From: Mucilaginibacter polytrichastri
Lineage (GTDB): Bacteria; Bacteroidota; Bacteroidia; Sphingobacteriales; Sphingobacteriaceae
Assembly (NCBI RefSeq): GCF_001911425.1
Contig: NZ_MPPL01000001.1
Coordinates: 4,278,287-4,342,286 of the forward strand
Direction: 5' to 3'
Length of the DNA: 64,000 bases
Shown here: in pieces, positions 45,795 through 54,163 of the stretch
Layout of the letters: every line of letters begins with the position of its first letter
Position numbering within the stretch: the stretch's first letter is position 1
Made by a program: the position numbers and the translations under genes
The notes under the pieces: generated by a model
Told to the model about the DNA's origin: nothing
Databases searched by the model: none
Seen by the model: only the letters and a program-made list of their open reading frames with translations

Positions 45795-46715
45795 ATGAAT
45801 TTCAAAAACCTGATCCCTATAAGTGCATTAGCATTATTTATTATTGCACAAGCGGCAACACATTGTACAGCGCAGCCTGCCAGCGCCAATACGCTATATG
45901 ATACCACAACCAAAGCGCAGCTGATTTCCAATCAGTTCAGCTTTACCGAAGGCCCGGCTACTGATAAAAAAGGGAATGTATTTTTCACAGATCAGCCTAA
46001 TAATAAGATCTGGGAATACAATACCGATGGCAAGCTTACCCTGTTTATGGATAGTGCAGGCCGCAGCAATGGGATGTATTTTGATAAGAAAGGGAATTTA
46101 ATCTCGTGTGCAGATGAAAACGATCAGCTATGGTCTATTGCGCCAAATAAAAAGGTAACTGTACTGGCCAAATCATACGGCGGGAAATTGTTTAATGGCC
46201 CCAACGATGTTTGGGTTGACCGCAGCACGGGCGGTATTTACTTTACCGACCCCTACTACCAGCGCGATTACTGGACCCGCAAGCAACCTGACCTGGATGG
46301 GATGAAGGTTTACTACCTACCCAAAGACGCGCAGGAAGCTATTGTGGTAAACGATAAGCTGAAAAAGCCCAACGGTATTACCGGCACGCCCGATGGTAAA
46401 TATTTATACGCAGCCGATATTGAAGGAAATAAAACCTACCGCTTTACCCGCCAGGCCGACGGTAAGCTAACCGACCAGCAGGTATTTGTAAACCAGGGAT
46501 CGGACGGCATGACGATTGATGAGCAGAACAACATTTACCTGTGCGGCAAAGGCGTAACCGTTTATAATTCGGCAGGTATTCAAATTGCCCACATCGATAT
46601 TCCAGAACCGTGGACGGCTAACATTTGCTTCGCCGGTAAAAACAAGGATGTGTTGTTTGTGACGGCGTCGAAAGCGATTTATACACTGAAGATGAAGGTT
46701 AAGGGGGTAGAGTAA
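45795..46715 (+). CDS. SMP-30/gluconolactonase-like secreted beta-propeller
   Basis: 306 residues from ATG 45795. Signal peptide through HCTAQPASA, then FSFTEGPATDKKGNVFFTDQ, SNGMYFDKKGNLISCADEND, NGPNDVWVDRSTGGIYFTDP, PNGITGTPDGKYLYAADIEG: the conserved metal-site strands of the SGL family. Probably a lactonase for a sugar lactone. Monocistronic. Confidence 0.92.
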   Translation: MNFKNLIPISALALFIIAQAATHCTAQPASANTLYDTTTKAQLISNQFSFTEGPATDKKGNVFFTDQPNNKIWEYNTDGKLTLFMDSAGRSNGMYFDKKGNLISCADENDQLWSIAPNKKVTVLAKSYGGKLFNGPNDVWVDRSTGGIYFTDPYYQRDYWTRKQPDLDGMKVYYLPKDAQEAIVVNDKLKKPNGITGTPDGKYLYAADIEGNKTYRFTRQADGKLTDQQVFVNQGSDGMTIDEQNNIYLCGKGVTVYNSAGIQIAHIDIPEPWTANICFAGKNKDVLFVTASKAIYTLKMKVKGVE

Positions 46716-46775
46716 ATTCACTCACCGACGTAACACACCCCAATGAGCGCAACTGCAAATTGCAGTGCCTATGCT

Positions 46776-46795
46776 TTCCCCTCTCGAGAGGGGAA
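46776..46795. repeat. 20-nt perfect palindrome
   Basis: TTCCCCTCTC and its reverse complement meet with no loop. Just upstream (46752-46766) ACTGCAA-A-TTGCAGT is a second small palindrome. Possibly a terminator for the SMP-30 gene or a short intergenic repeat. Confidence 0.5.
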
Positions 46796-46872
46796 TTATT
46801 GTGCAGTAGCTTCTGGCACTAACTTTAACAAGAGGTGTGTTTATACCGATTAAAAAATTAAACACCAACACT

Positions 46873-47445
46873 ATGCAACCAGACTATTTACAAAGCGCCA
46901 GAAAGCAATTTGAATATTATAAAATGCTGGGCGAAAAAACATTTGCGCAGCTTACAGATGAGCAGCTTTTTTGGCAATACAATACAGAGAGCAATAGTAT
47001 TGCAACCATTGTTAAACACCTTTGGGGCAACATGCTATCGCGGTGGACTGACTTTTTAACCACCGACGGCGAAAAGGCATCACGCAAACGTGAAGCAGAG
47101 TTTGATAACGACATAACAGACCGAGCCGAATTAATGCAGAAATGGAACGAAGGCTGGCAATGTTTATTCACGGCGATAGATAGTGTTAATGGTGATAATA
47201 TCGATACCACTATTTACATCCGCAACATGGGCCATACCGTAACAGAAGCCATTAACAGGCAACTGGCACACTACCCCTATCACATTGGCCAGATTGTTTT
47301 TATAGGCAAAATGGCTTTGAACGAGCAATGGGCATCGCTATCTATCCCACGGGGAAATTCTGAAGTTTATAACGCAGGCAAGTTTGCCAAGCCAAAACAT
47401 AAGGAACATTTTACAGATGAGTTTTTGGGTGGGGAGAAAAAATAA
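46873..47445 (+). CDS. DinB-superfamily DUF1572 protein
   Basis: 190 residues from ATG 46873 (MQPDYLQSARKQFEYYKMLG). Four-helix-bundle metal positions are suggested by SIATIVKHLWGNMLSRWTDF, NMGHTVTEAINRQLAHYPYH and IGQIVFIGKM; the first, GHT and YHIGQ histidines are typical of DinB-like proteins. Function unknown; related proteins bind metal or thiol substrates. Confidence 0.88.
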   Translation: MQPDYLQSARKQFEYYKMLGEKTFAQLTDEQLFWQYNTESNSIATIVKHLWGNMLSRWTDFLTTDGEKASRKREAEFDNDITDRAELMQKWNEGWQCLFTAIDSVNGDNIDTTIYIRNMGHTVTEAINRQLAHYPYHIGQIVFIGKMALNEQWASLSIPRGNSEVYNAGKFAKPKHKEHFTDEFLGGEKK

Positions 47446-47452
47446 TTCTGCT

Positions 47453-47482
47453 CGTCATGCTGTAACTTGTTTCAACATGACG
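47453..47482. repeat. Single-hairpin version of the array arm, between convergent genes
   Basis: CGTCATG and CATGACG flank CTGTAACTTGTTTCAA. This is one arm of the 121-bp-unit palindrome standing alone. It fills the gap between the DUF1572 and UDG-like genes and probably ends both transcripts. Confidence 0.65.
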
Positions 47483-47974
47483 TCACTCCACTATTCTCCC
47501 CAACCCAAGCCACCATTCCATATCCCATGCGCCATTGGCCGCACCGGATGTGGAAGGTGCAATAAATACTTTTGTATTGCCAATTACAAAATCCTGTAAG
47601 CCATAAGTAATAACTGTAGTGGAACTTAAACCCATAAACATCCGCGCAGCTTGTTTGCCATTAAAGCAGAGGATGCAGGGTTGATAATATTCGATCTTTT
47701 GCCTTACAGATGTAGCATCATAGTGTTCGCGTCTCAGGGTATTGTCCATGCCAGAGCGCCCTTTTACCAGGTCGGTTAAGCCGATGCCATAGTTCAATAA
47801 CGTTGGGTATTCGGGCGGGGTAAGCAGATGTGGTGTTAAACCGGCGGCGTATAAGGCTTTATAAAATTTATTCCCCGGGCCGGCATAGTAAGCCTGCTTT
47901 AGTGCCGACTGTTCGCTGGCGGCGGTACCGCAGAAAACCAGTTTTAGGTTAGGGGCCAACAAATCGGGAAGCAT
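47483..47974 (-). CDS. Mismatch-specific uracil-DNA glycosylase-family protein (MUG-like)
   Basis: 163 residues from ATG 47974; the open frame extends to 48046 with a hydrophobic stretch that does not fit. LKLVFCGTAASEQSALKQAY carries motif 1 (TAAS in place of the MUG INPG), AYYAGPGNKFYKALYAAGLT, NYGIGLTDLVKGRSG and motif 2 IAPSTSGAANGAWD follow. It should excise deaminated or mismatched bases, but the motif-1 change means specificity may differ from E. coli Mug. Confidence 0.85.
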   Translation of the reverse strand: MLPDLLAPNLKLVFCGTAASEQSALKQAYYAGPGNKFYKALYAAGLTPHLLTPPEYPTLLNYGIGLTDLVKGRSGMDNTLRREHYDATSVRQKIEYYQPCILCFNGKQAARMFMGLSSTTVITYGLQDFVIGNTKVFIAPSTSGAANGAWDMEWWLGLGRIVE

Positions 47975-48090
47975 GGGTTTAAAGATAAGCATCAACATTA
48001 TAAACAGACAGCAAATTGTAAACAAACCCATCCTGTTCTTTACCATTGCTAACTTTACGCTTAATTTGCAGCTTATAAAACTGAATTAAT

Positions 48091-48651
48091 ATGTCAACCA
48101 TTTGGGCACATCTGCCGGGATATAGTGTAAATGACCATCTGCCTGTTAAAGTAGGTAAAGCAGTAAATGTTAAATTTTGGATGGTAGTTGCAGCCCGCCT
48201 GCAAGTGCGCGAAATGGGCGACAGCTACCTAACCAACTCCACCTTTGCCGAGTATGAGTTTGGCGGCAAGGTAATTTCTGAGATGACCATTAACGGCATG
48301 CTGGTACTGGTTATTGATACCGGTGCGTTTCAATTTTATATCGAGAATGGCCGTGCATCAGAAGGCGTGCTTAACAATGGTTACTTCGGTAAATTTGTAC
48401 GTGGTAAAGGCAGGTTGGCCCTGGGCGAATACCCTTACAGTATGGGTGTAGAAGAAGTGAAAGCTACGCCTCAGCAAATTATTAAAGTAACCGTACCGCA
48501 AAGCCATATTTTAAATGATAACGGCACCATATCTGTACCTTTGTATTTATTGCCCGATGAGTATACCGAGGCAGATACCTTGTTTGTTGATGAAATAACC
48601 GACAGCAGTAATAATGAAGCCTTTTACCTGGTACACTATCAGCTAGTTTAA
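48091..48651 (+). CDS. Hypothetical protein, 186 aa
   Basis: Soluble, no signal peptide. Regular beta-rich pattern: GYSVNDHLPVKVGKAVNVKF, ISEMTINGMLVLVIDTGAFQ, VPQSHILNDNGTISVPLYLL, ADTLFVDEITDSSNNEAFYL. No family recognised. Divergent from the UDG-like gene with 116 nt between starts. Confidence 0.75.
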   Translation: MSTIWAHLPGYSVNDHLPVKVGKAVNVKFWMVVAARLQVREMGDSYLTNSTFAEYEFGGKVISEMTINGMLVLVIDTGAFQFYIENGRASEGVLNNGYFGKFVRGKGRLALGEYPYSMGVEEVKATPQQIIKVTVPQSHILNDNGTISVPLYLLPDEYTEADTLFVDEITDSSNNEAFYLVHYQLV

Positions 48652-48668
48652 TTTAGGGCAGATTTATA

Positions 48669-48809
48669 CTACCGGGTACCTATCCACCATACCATATCTG
48701 TGGCGGTGAAGCTACAGGCTGTATGAGCCGGGATATTATTGATTTTGCAATCATCATTACAGCCAAAAACGAGGAAGAAAGAGGATAAGAAAAACAACTT
48801 GATACGCAT
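48669..48809 (-). CDS. Small lipoprotein, 46 aa
   Basis: ATG at 48809, TAG at 48669. A charged start (MRIKLFF), hydrophobic core SSFFLVFG and Cys17 form a clear lipobox; the mature peptide CNDDCKINNIPAHTACSF ends ATDMVWWIGTR and holds three cysteines including the lipidated one. Too short for routine gene callers. It could be a genuine short lipoprotein or the start of a decayed longer one; no homologous continuation is obvious downstream. Confidence 0.5.
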   Translation of the reverse strand: MRIKLFFLSSFFLVFGCNDDCKINNIPAHTACSFTATDMVWWIGTR

Positions 48810-48895
48810 GATGATGGTGTGAGGTTACATCATCTAAACTACCGGTATCAGTTGTAAAAAAATGTTATTTAGTGTTAAAGAAAGTTAACGCAAAA

Positions 48896-48951
48896 GAGGG
48901 GTTTTTGTCGATGTTAAATCGTAGAAACCCCTCCATAGCCTCCTTTGGAGG
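48896..48951. repeat. Two small palindromes downstream of the aldo/keto reductase
   Basis: GAGGGGTTT / AAACCCCTC (48896-48933), then CCTCC-TTT-GGAGG (48939-48951). They resemble common short GGAG/CTCC intergenic palindromes and may terminate the minus-strand reductase transcript. Confidence 0.5.
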
Positions 48952-48980
48952 AAACTAAATCCATAACACTATTTACTATA

Positions 48981-50012
48981 CTAATAGAATTTAGGCGGCG
49001 GATTCAATTTAGTATTTTGGCGTTGGTGCCAGTATGGATAAATAGGATCTTTAAAGCTGGCATCGTCTAGTTTTTTAACTTGCTCAGTGGTAAGGTTCCA
49101 TCCTACTGCGGCCAAATTTTGCTTCAACTGCTCTTCGTTACGGGCACCTATAACCAGGTTGGCAACGGTTGGGCGCTGTAATAGCCAGTTTAATGATACC
49201 TGCGCTACAGATTTGCCGGTTTCTTCTGCTACTTCATCCAAAGCATCAACAATATTATATAAGTGCTCAAAATCTGTAGCCGGGCCGTGGCTGCCACCCT
49301 GGCTGCGGCGGTTATCCTGCGGGATAGGCTGCCCCCTGCGGAACTTGCCCCCCAACTGCCCGCTTGCCAATGGGCTCCAAACAATGGTACCTACTTTTTG
49401 GTCAATACCTAAAGGCATCAGTTCCCACTCAAACTCACGATCGAGCAGCGAATAATACGCCTGGTGTGCAATATAGCGCGACCAGCCATAACGCTCTGAT
49501 ACCGAAAGCGATTTCATTAAGTGCCAGCCCGAAAAATTAGAGCAGGCAATGTAACGCACCTTGCCGCTGGTAACCAGGTCGTCCAGCGCGCGTAGGGTTT
49601 CTTCAACCGGGGTATTACCGTCGAAACCGTGCAGGTGGTAGATGTCAACATGGTCTGTTTGTAAACGCTTCAGGCTATTGTTTACCGATTCGATAAGGTG
49701 AAAGCGCGATGATCCATAATCATTGGCACCTTCGCCCATTGTAAAAGTAGCTTTGGTAGAGATGAGCACCCTGTTGCGGATCCCTTCCAGCGCCTTGCCC
49801 AGAATTTCTTCGGCCAGGCCATTAGAGTATACATCGGCAGTGTCAAACAGGTTTACGCCTGCATCAAGGCAAAGGTGTATCAGTTTCTTAGCATCGTCGA
49901 GCTGGGTATCGCCCCAGGCTTTAAAAAATTCATTGCCGCCGCCAAAAGTGGCTGTACCAAAGCTCAGTACAGGCACATTTAACCCGGATGCACCTAATTG
50001 TCTGTATTCCAT
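48981..50012 (-). CDS. Aldo/keto reductase
   Basis: 343 residues. MEYRQLGASGLNVPVLSFGT, catalytic Asp/Tyr in FDTADVYSNGLAEEILGKAL, Lys in LISTKATF, His in DIYHLHGFD, and the C-terminal NADPH site IVIGARNEEQL. It reduces carbonyls; closest in style to YghZ/GSP69-type oxidoreductases. Substrate unknown. Confidence 0.94.
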   Translation of the reverse strand: MEYRQLGASGLNVPVLSFGTATFGGGNEFFKAWGDTQLDDAKKLIHLCLDAGVNLFDTADVYSNGLAEEILGKALEGIRNRVLISTKATFTMGEGANDYGSSRFHLIESVNNSLKRLQTDHVDIYHLHGFDGNTPVEETLRALDDLVTSGKVRYIACSNFSGWHLMKSLSVSERYGWSRYIAHQAYYSLLDREFEWELMPLGIDQKVGTIVWSPLASGQLGGKFRRGQPIPQDNRRSQGGSHGPATDFEHLYNIVDALDEVAEETGKSVAQVSLNWLLQRPTVANLVIGARNEEQLKQNLAAVGWNLTTEQVKKLDDASFKDPIYPYWHQRQNTKLNPPPKFY

Positions 50013-50376
50013 AGTTGTGTAGTTAAAAGATGAAAATTACGCAGGCCTATACATGCCCATACGCATAATTCAAATTTAACAGCCTTGGGCTAACATATAT
50101 GTCACACTAGTGAAAGGAAATAAAATTAAATACCTGCCGTAGTATAATACAACTGATTTTATCTGATTAATCGGTTGTGAGAAAAAAATTCTATGCTTTT
50201 TTAAAGTTTGAATATCAGCGTAGTAACGGCCATTTTAAATTTAAGGGAAACAAAAATGCCTTTATTTAAGTTATAATTAATAAATAGCAGAAAAAGTATT
50301 TATTTAATGTACAGCATATAGCGAAAAAACTACTTATTATTAATCCAGATCCATTCATTTTAAATACTTAAAAATT
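50013..50376. other. Intergenic region, divergent promoters
   Basis: 364 nt, markedly AT-rich, between the reductase and the fasciclin gene. I see no gene, terminator or long repeat. Confidence 0.55.
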
Positions 50377-50943
50377 ATGAAAAAGTCACTTGTAATAGTA
50401 GCCGCATCTTTGTTCACGTGTTTTACTGCAAACCAAGTTTTTGCACAAACGCAAGACACTACTAAAAAAACTACCACAACAACTACAAGCACCACGGCAA
50501 CAGCGCCAACAGCAGATGTTGCAACTATATTAGCCGGTAACCCGGATTATTCTTCTGCAAATGCAGCCGTTAAATCGGCCGGTTTAGAAACCGCTTTAAA
50601 AGCAACTGGGCCATTTACCATATTTGCGCCAAACAATGTAGCATTTAGCAAATTGCCCGCGGGTAAATTGGACAGCCTGTTGAAAGACCCTGCAAAACTA
50701 GGCCCCCTATTAAAAGGACACGTAGTTGCCGGCCATTACACCAAGGCCGAAATTATTAAAGCCCTTACCGCAGGTAAAGGTAAAGCCGCTTTAACCACTA
50801 TAGACGGGCAAACGTTAACCCTATCTGTTAGCCCTAACAAAACCCTGCAACTTACTAATGCCACAGGCCAGTCTGCCGAAGTGGTATTGTATGACATGGT
50901 GGGTACCAATGGTGTTGTGAACGGCATCAACGGGGTATTGTAA
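50377..50943 (+). CDS. Fasciclin-domain secreted protein
   Basis: 188 residues. A signal peptide (ends VFAQ) is followed by a Thr-rich linker (TTKKTTTTTTSTTATAPTA), then one FAS1 domain: YSSANAAVKSAGLETALKAT, GPFTIFAPNNVAFSKLPAGK, GHVVAGHYTKAEI, VVLYDMVGTNGVVNGINGVL. FAS1 domains mediate adhesion. The domain ends sooner than usual after NGINGVL, but lengths vary in this phylum. Terminator at 50980-51010. Confidence 0.93.
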   Translation: MKKSLVIVAASLFTCFTANQVFAQTQDTTKKTTTTTTSTTATAPTADVATILAGNPDYSSANAAVKSAGLETALKATGPFTIFAPNNVAFSKLPAGKLDSLLKDPAKLGPLLKGHVVAGHYTKAEIIKALTAGKGKAALTTIDGQTLTLSVSPNKTLQLTNATGQSAEVVLYDMVGTNGVVNGINGVL

Positions 50944-50979
50944 CCAATAGAAAAAATATCTTTCATAAACTTAATCAGC

Positions 50980-51010
50980 AAACCCAATAGCCTAACGGCT
51001 ATTGGGTTTT
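50980..51010 (+). terminator. Terminator after the fasciclin gene
   Basis: Perfect 13-bp stem AAACCCAATAGCC / GGCTATTGGGTTT with a TAAC loop and T run. Confidence 0.93.
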
Positions 51011-51144
51011 GCATTTATATACCCCCGCTAATACCATACCTACCTGTTTGATAAAAAGTGATTACGATCATATTTTAGCCTGACACCCGTCATGGTGTGG
51101 GTTAGTGTTTAAGGCCATATTTGTTCTATCAAAACAACAACAAC

Positions 51145-51498
51145 ATGGCAACTTTAAAAACAATCAGTCCCGCAAGCTGGGCCGCCGGAAATCATAAAGA
51201 AGAAACATTCAGCTTTAACCCATGGGCCAGATTCATGGCATTTGCAGACAGCCAGAAACCCAACCACACCCTTTGGTTCTTTATTACACTGGTAGGCCAG
51301 GGGGTATTATTTTTGCCCATCCCTGCTGTATTAATGTATTATTATGATGCCCCAATTATTGTATTGGCCATTACCATGGTATGCTTTTTCACAACGCTTA
51401 TTGCCAACATGGGCGGCGAAGGTATCCGTACCACATTAACCTGTTTAGCAGCCAGCACACTCATACATATTGCCATGATACTGGCCGTAGTGTTATAA
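51145..51498 (+). CDS. Membrane protein of unknown function, 117 aa
   Basis: Started at ATG 51145 (MATLKTISPASWAAGNHKEE). Three membrane segments: LWFFITLVGQGVLFLPIPAV, PIIVLAITMVCFFTTLIAN and LAASTLIHIAMILAVVL. No family name recognised. Own terminator at 51527-51548. Confidence 0.8.
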   Translation: MATLKTISPASWAAGNHKEETFSFNPWARFMAFADSQKPNHTLWFFITLVGQGVLFLPIPAVLMYYYDAPIIVLAITMVCFFTTLIANMGGEGIRTTLTCLAASTLIHIAMILAVVL

Positions 51499-51526
51499 AT
51501 AACTTCCTATACCTGTTTCATTATTT

Positions 51527-51548
51527 AGCGGCATAAGCCGCTTTTTTT
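51527..51548 (+). terminator. Terminator after the 117-aa membrane protein
   Basis: AGCGGC / GCCGCT with ATAA loop, then seven T. Confidence 0.93.
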
Positions 51549-51670
51549 GTGCCCTTTTTTTGGCTCCAAACAGCAACCAAGTTATAACATAACCTTAACA
51601 ATTACGTAACCACAACAAGCGATCTTTACCAGCTTGGCAGCCGTGCTGCCATTAATTTGTACATTAGGTT

Positions 51671-54127
51671 ATGCGTAATTTCTTCAAAAAATCCGGCTTG
51701 GTTACTGTTTTTGCTTTGACCTTTTTAGCGAGTACAGCTTTGGCACAAATACCGGGCAAGGACAAGCAAAAAGGGCAAATATTATTACCTAATGGGTGGA
51801 AGCTTAGTCCGGCAGGGCAATCGATACCCCTTGGCGATTTACCATTGAACATGCAGCTGAGTCCCTCCGGCAAATTACTGGCTATTACTAATAACGGGCA
51901 AAGCACACAATCTATCCAATTGATAGATCCGCAACACCAGAAGTTGCTGGATGAGCATGTGCTGGATAAATCGTGGTACGGGCTGGCGTTTAGTAATGAC
52001 GAAAAAAACCTTTATGTATCCACCGGTAACGATAATACGATCCTCAATTTCGGTATAAAAAACAACAAGTTAGGGCTGCCCGATACCATTAGCCTGGGCG
52101 CGCCATGGCCCAAGGGTAAAGTGAGCCCGGCAGGTATTGTGGTTACAAAAGATAATAGCCGCCTATATACCGTTACCAAAGAAGATAGCAGCGTTTATAT
52201 CATCGATCTTAAAAAGAAGAGTATTATCAATAAAATACAATTGTCTACCATTGCTTATAGCTGTGTATTATCTAAAGATGAAAAAACGCTGTACGTTTCT
52301 TTATGGGGAGGCGACGAAGTTGTTGCATTGAGTACCGAATCGGCAAGCATTACAAATACGATAAAAACAGGCTGCCATCCTAATGAATTGCTACTGAATA
52401 ATAAAGGCACACTACTTTATGTAGCCAATGCTAACGACAATTCTGTTTCTATTATTAACACTACAACCAACAAAGTAATAGAAACAATTTCAACATCTCT
52501 ATACCCTACTACCTTAACTGGTTCAACCACCAACGGACTGGCGTTGTCTGCCAATAATAAAACCCTTTATATTGCCAATGCCGACAATAATTGCCTGGCT
52601 GTATTTGATGTTAGCCAAACCGGTAACAGCAAGAGCCAGGGTTTTATACCTGTAGGGTGGTACCCTACTTGTGTGAAGGTACTTGGGAGCAAACTATTGG
52701 TAAGCAATGGCAAAGGCGAAACATCATTACCCAACCCAAAAGGGCCACAGCCAATATCTAAAGCAGATAACAGCGGGTATCAGACCGGCAGTACCGCGAA
52801 TGATCAGCTGCAATACATAGCCGGGTTATTTAAAGGTACATTGTCATTTATTGAGATCCCTAATTTCGACCAGCTAAAAGTTTACACCAAACAGGTATAC
52901 GCTAATACGCCCTTTACCACTAAGCGTACACTCATTGCCGATGGCGAAACGGGAAACCCAATTCCACGTAAACAAGGGGAGAAATCGCCCATTAAGCATG
53001 TTTTTTATATTATAAAGGAAAACCGTACATACGACCAGGTATTGGGCGATGTATCTGCAGGAAACGGCGATAAGTCATTATGCCTTTTTGGCAAAGAAAT
53101 TACCCCCAATCACCATGCCCTTGCCAACGAGTTTGTGCTGATGGATAATTTTTATGTTGATGCCGAAGTAAGCGCCGATGGCCATAACTGGAGCATGGCA
53201 GCTTATGCAACAGATGTAGTAGAAAAAACCTGGCCAACAGGTTACGGCAAACGCGGCGGTACTGGTAATTACGAAGGCGGCCGCCCTGCAACTTATCCAC
53301 GAGACGGCTTTATATGGGACTATTGCAAAAGAGCTGGGGTGAGCTACCGTAGTTATGGCGAATTTGGCGAGTATAACAGAACCGGACTTAAATCTTTACA
53401 GGGGCATATGAGCCCGCAATCGCCGGGGTTTGATCTCGACATTAAAGACCAGGTTAGAGTAGATGCCTGGCAACATGATTTCGACTCGCTGTTAACCATT
53501 AATGAAGTGCCGCAATTTAGCACCATCCGCATTTGTAATGACCATACCAGCGGACAAAAAATAGGGAAATATACACCTATTGCTGCTGTTGGAGATAACG
53601 ACCTGGCTATTGGCCGTTTCCTGGCACACCTTTCAAATAGCCCGATATGGAAGGAATCGGTTGTCTTTATTTTGGAAGATGATGCCCAAAATGGCCCGGA
53701 CCATGTTGATGCGCACCGGTCGCCGGTATTTGTAGCAGGGCCTTATGTAAAACGCAATGCAGTTGTACATAGCATGTACTCAACGTCGGGCGTGTTACGT
53801 ACTATTGAATTAATATTAGGTTTACCACCCATGAGCCAGTATGATGCAGCTGCATTACCGCTATACGAGTGTTTTACCAATAAAGCAGATTTAACCCCCT
53901 ACCAATGCAAACCAGTAAAGGTTAATCTGGACCAACGCAATGTTGCGGTGAATAAAAGCAGTAAACGGTCTGAATCTTTTAACTTTTTAAAAGAAGATGC
54001 TGCGCCCGATCTTGACCTTAACGAAGTGATTTGGAAATCTGTTAAAGGCGAAGAAGCTGTAATGCCCGCACCTAAGCGCAGTGCCTTTGTAATATTAGAA
54101 AAAAAGAAAAAAGACGATGATGATTAA
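51671..54127 (+). CDS. YncE-like beta-propeller fused to alkaline-phosphatase-superfamily phosphoesterase
   Basis: 818 residues. Signal peptide ending ALAQ; a seven-bladed propeller (about 40-360) with repeats such as GTLLYVANANDNSVSIINTT and NNKTLYIANADNNCLAVFD; then a phosphoesterase domain (PF04185-like, about 435-740) with HVFYIIKENRTYDQVLGDVS, DNFYVDAEVSADGHNWS, FILEDDAQNGPDHVDAHRSP. Asn/His/Asp metal ligands appear intact. The C-terminus is charged (EKKKKDDDD). Probably a periplasmic phosphatase or phospholipase-type enzyme; substrate unknown. Confidence 0.9.
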   Translation: MRNFFKKSGLVTVFALTFLASTALAQIPGKDKQKGQILLPNGWKLSPAGQSIPLGDLPLNMQLSPSGKLLAITNNGQSTQSIQLIDPQHQKLLDEHVLDKSWYGLAFSNDEKNLYVSTGNDNTILNFGIKNNKLGLPDTISLGAPWPKGKVSPAGIVVTKDNSRLYTVTKEDSSVYIIDLKKKSIINKIQLSTIAYSCVLSKDEKTLYVSLWGGDEVVALSTESASITNTIKTGCHPNELLLNNKGTLLYVANANDNSVSIINTTTNKVIETISTSLYPTTLTGSTTNGLALSANNKTLYIANADNNCLAVFDVSQTGNSKSQGFIPVGWYPTCVKVLGSKLLVSNGKGETSLPNPKGPQPISKADNSGYQTGSTANDQLQYIAGLFKGTLSFIEIPNFDQLKVYTKQVYANTPFTTKRTLIADGETGNPIPRKQGEKSPIKHVFYIIKENRTYDQVLGDVSAGNGDKSLCLFGKEITPNHHALANEFVLMDNFYVDAEVSADGHNWSMAAYATDVVEKTWPTGYGKRGGTGNYEGGRPATYPRDGFIWDYCKRAGVSYRSYGEFGEYNRTGLKSLQGHMSPQSPGFDLDIKDQVRVDAWQHDFDSLLTINEVPQFSTIRICNDHTSGQKIGKYTPIAAVGDNDLAIGRFLAHLSNSPIWKESVVFILEDDAQNGPDHVDAHRSPVFVAGPYVKRNAVVHSMYSTSGVLRTIELILGLPPMSQYDAAALPLYECFTNKADLTPYQCKPVKVNLDQRNVAVNKSSKRSESFNFLKEDAAPDLDLNEVIWKSVKGEEAVMPAPKRSAFVILEKKKKDDDD

Positions 54128-54163
54128 TATGTTCATCACAAATTAATCATAGTTATTAATTAT

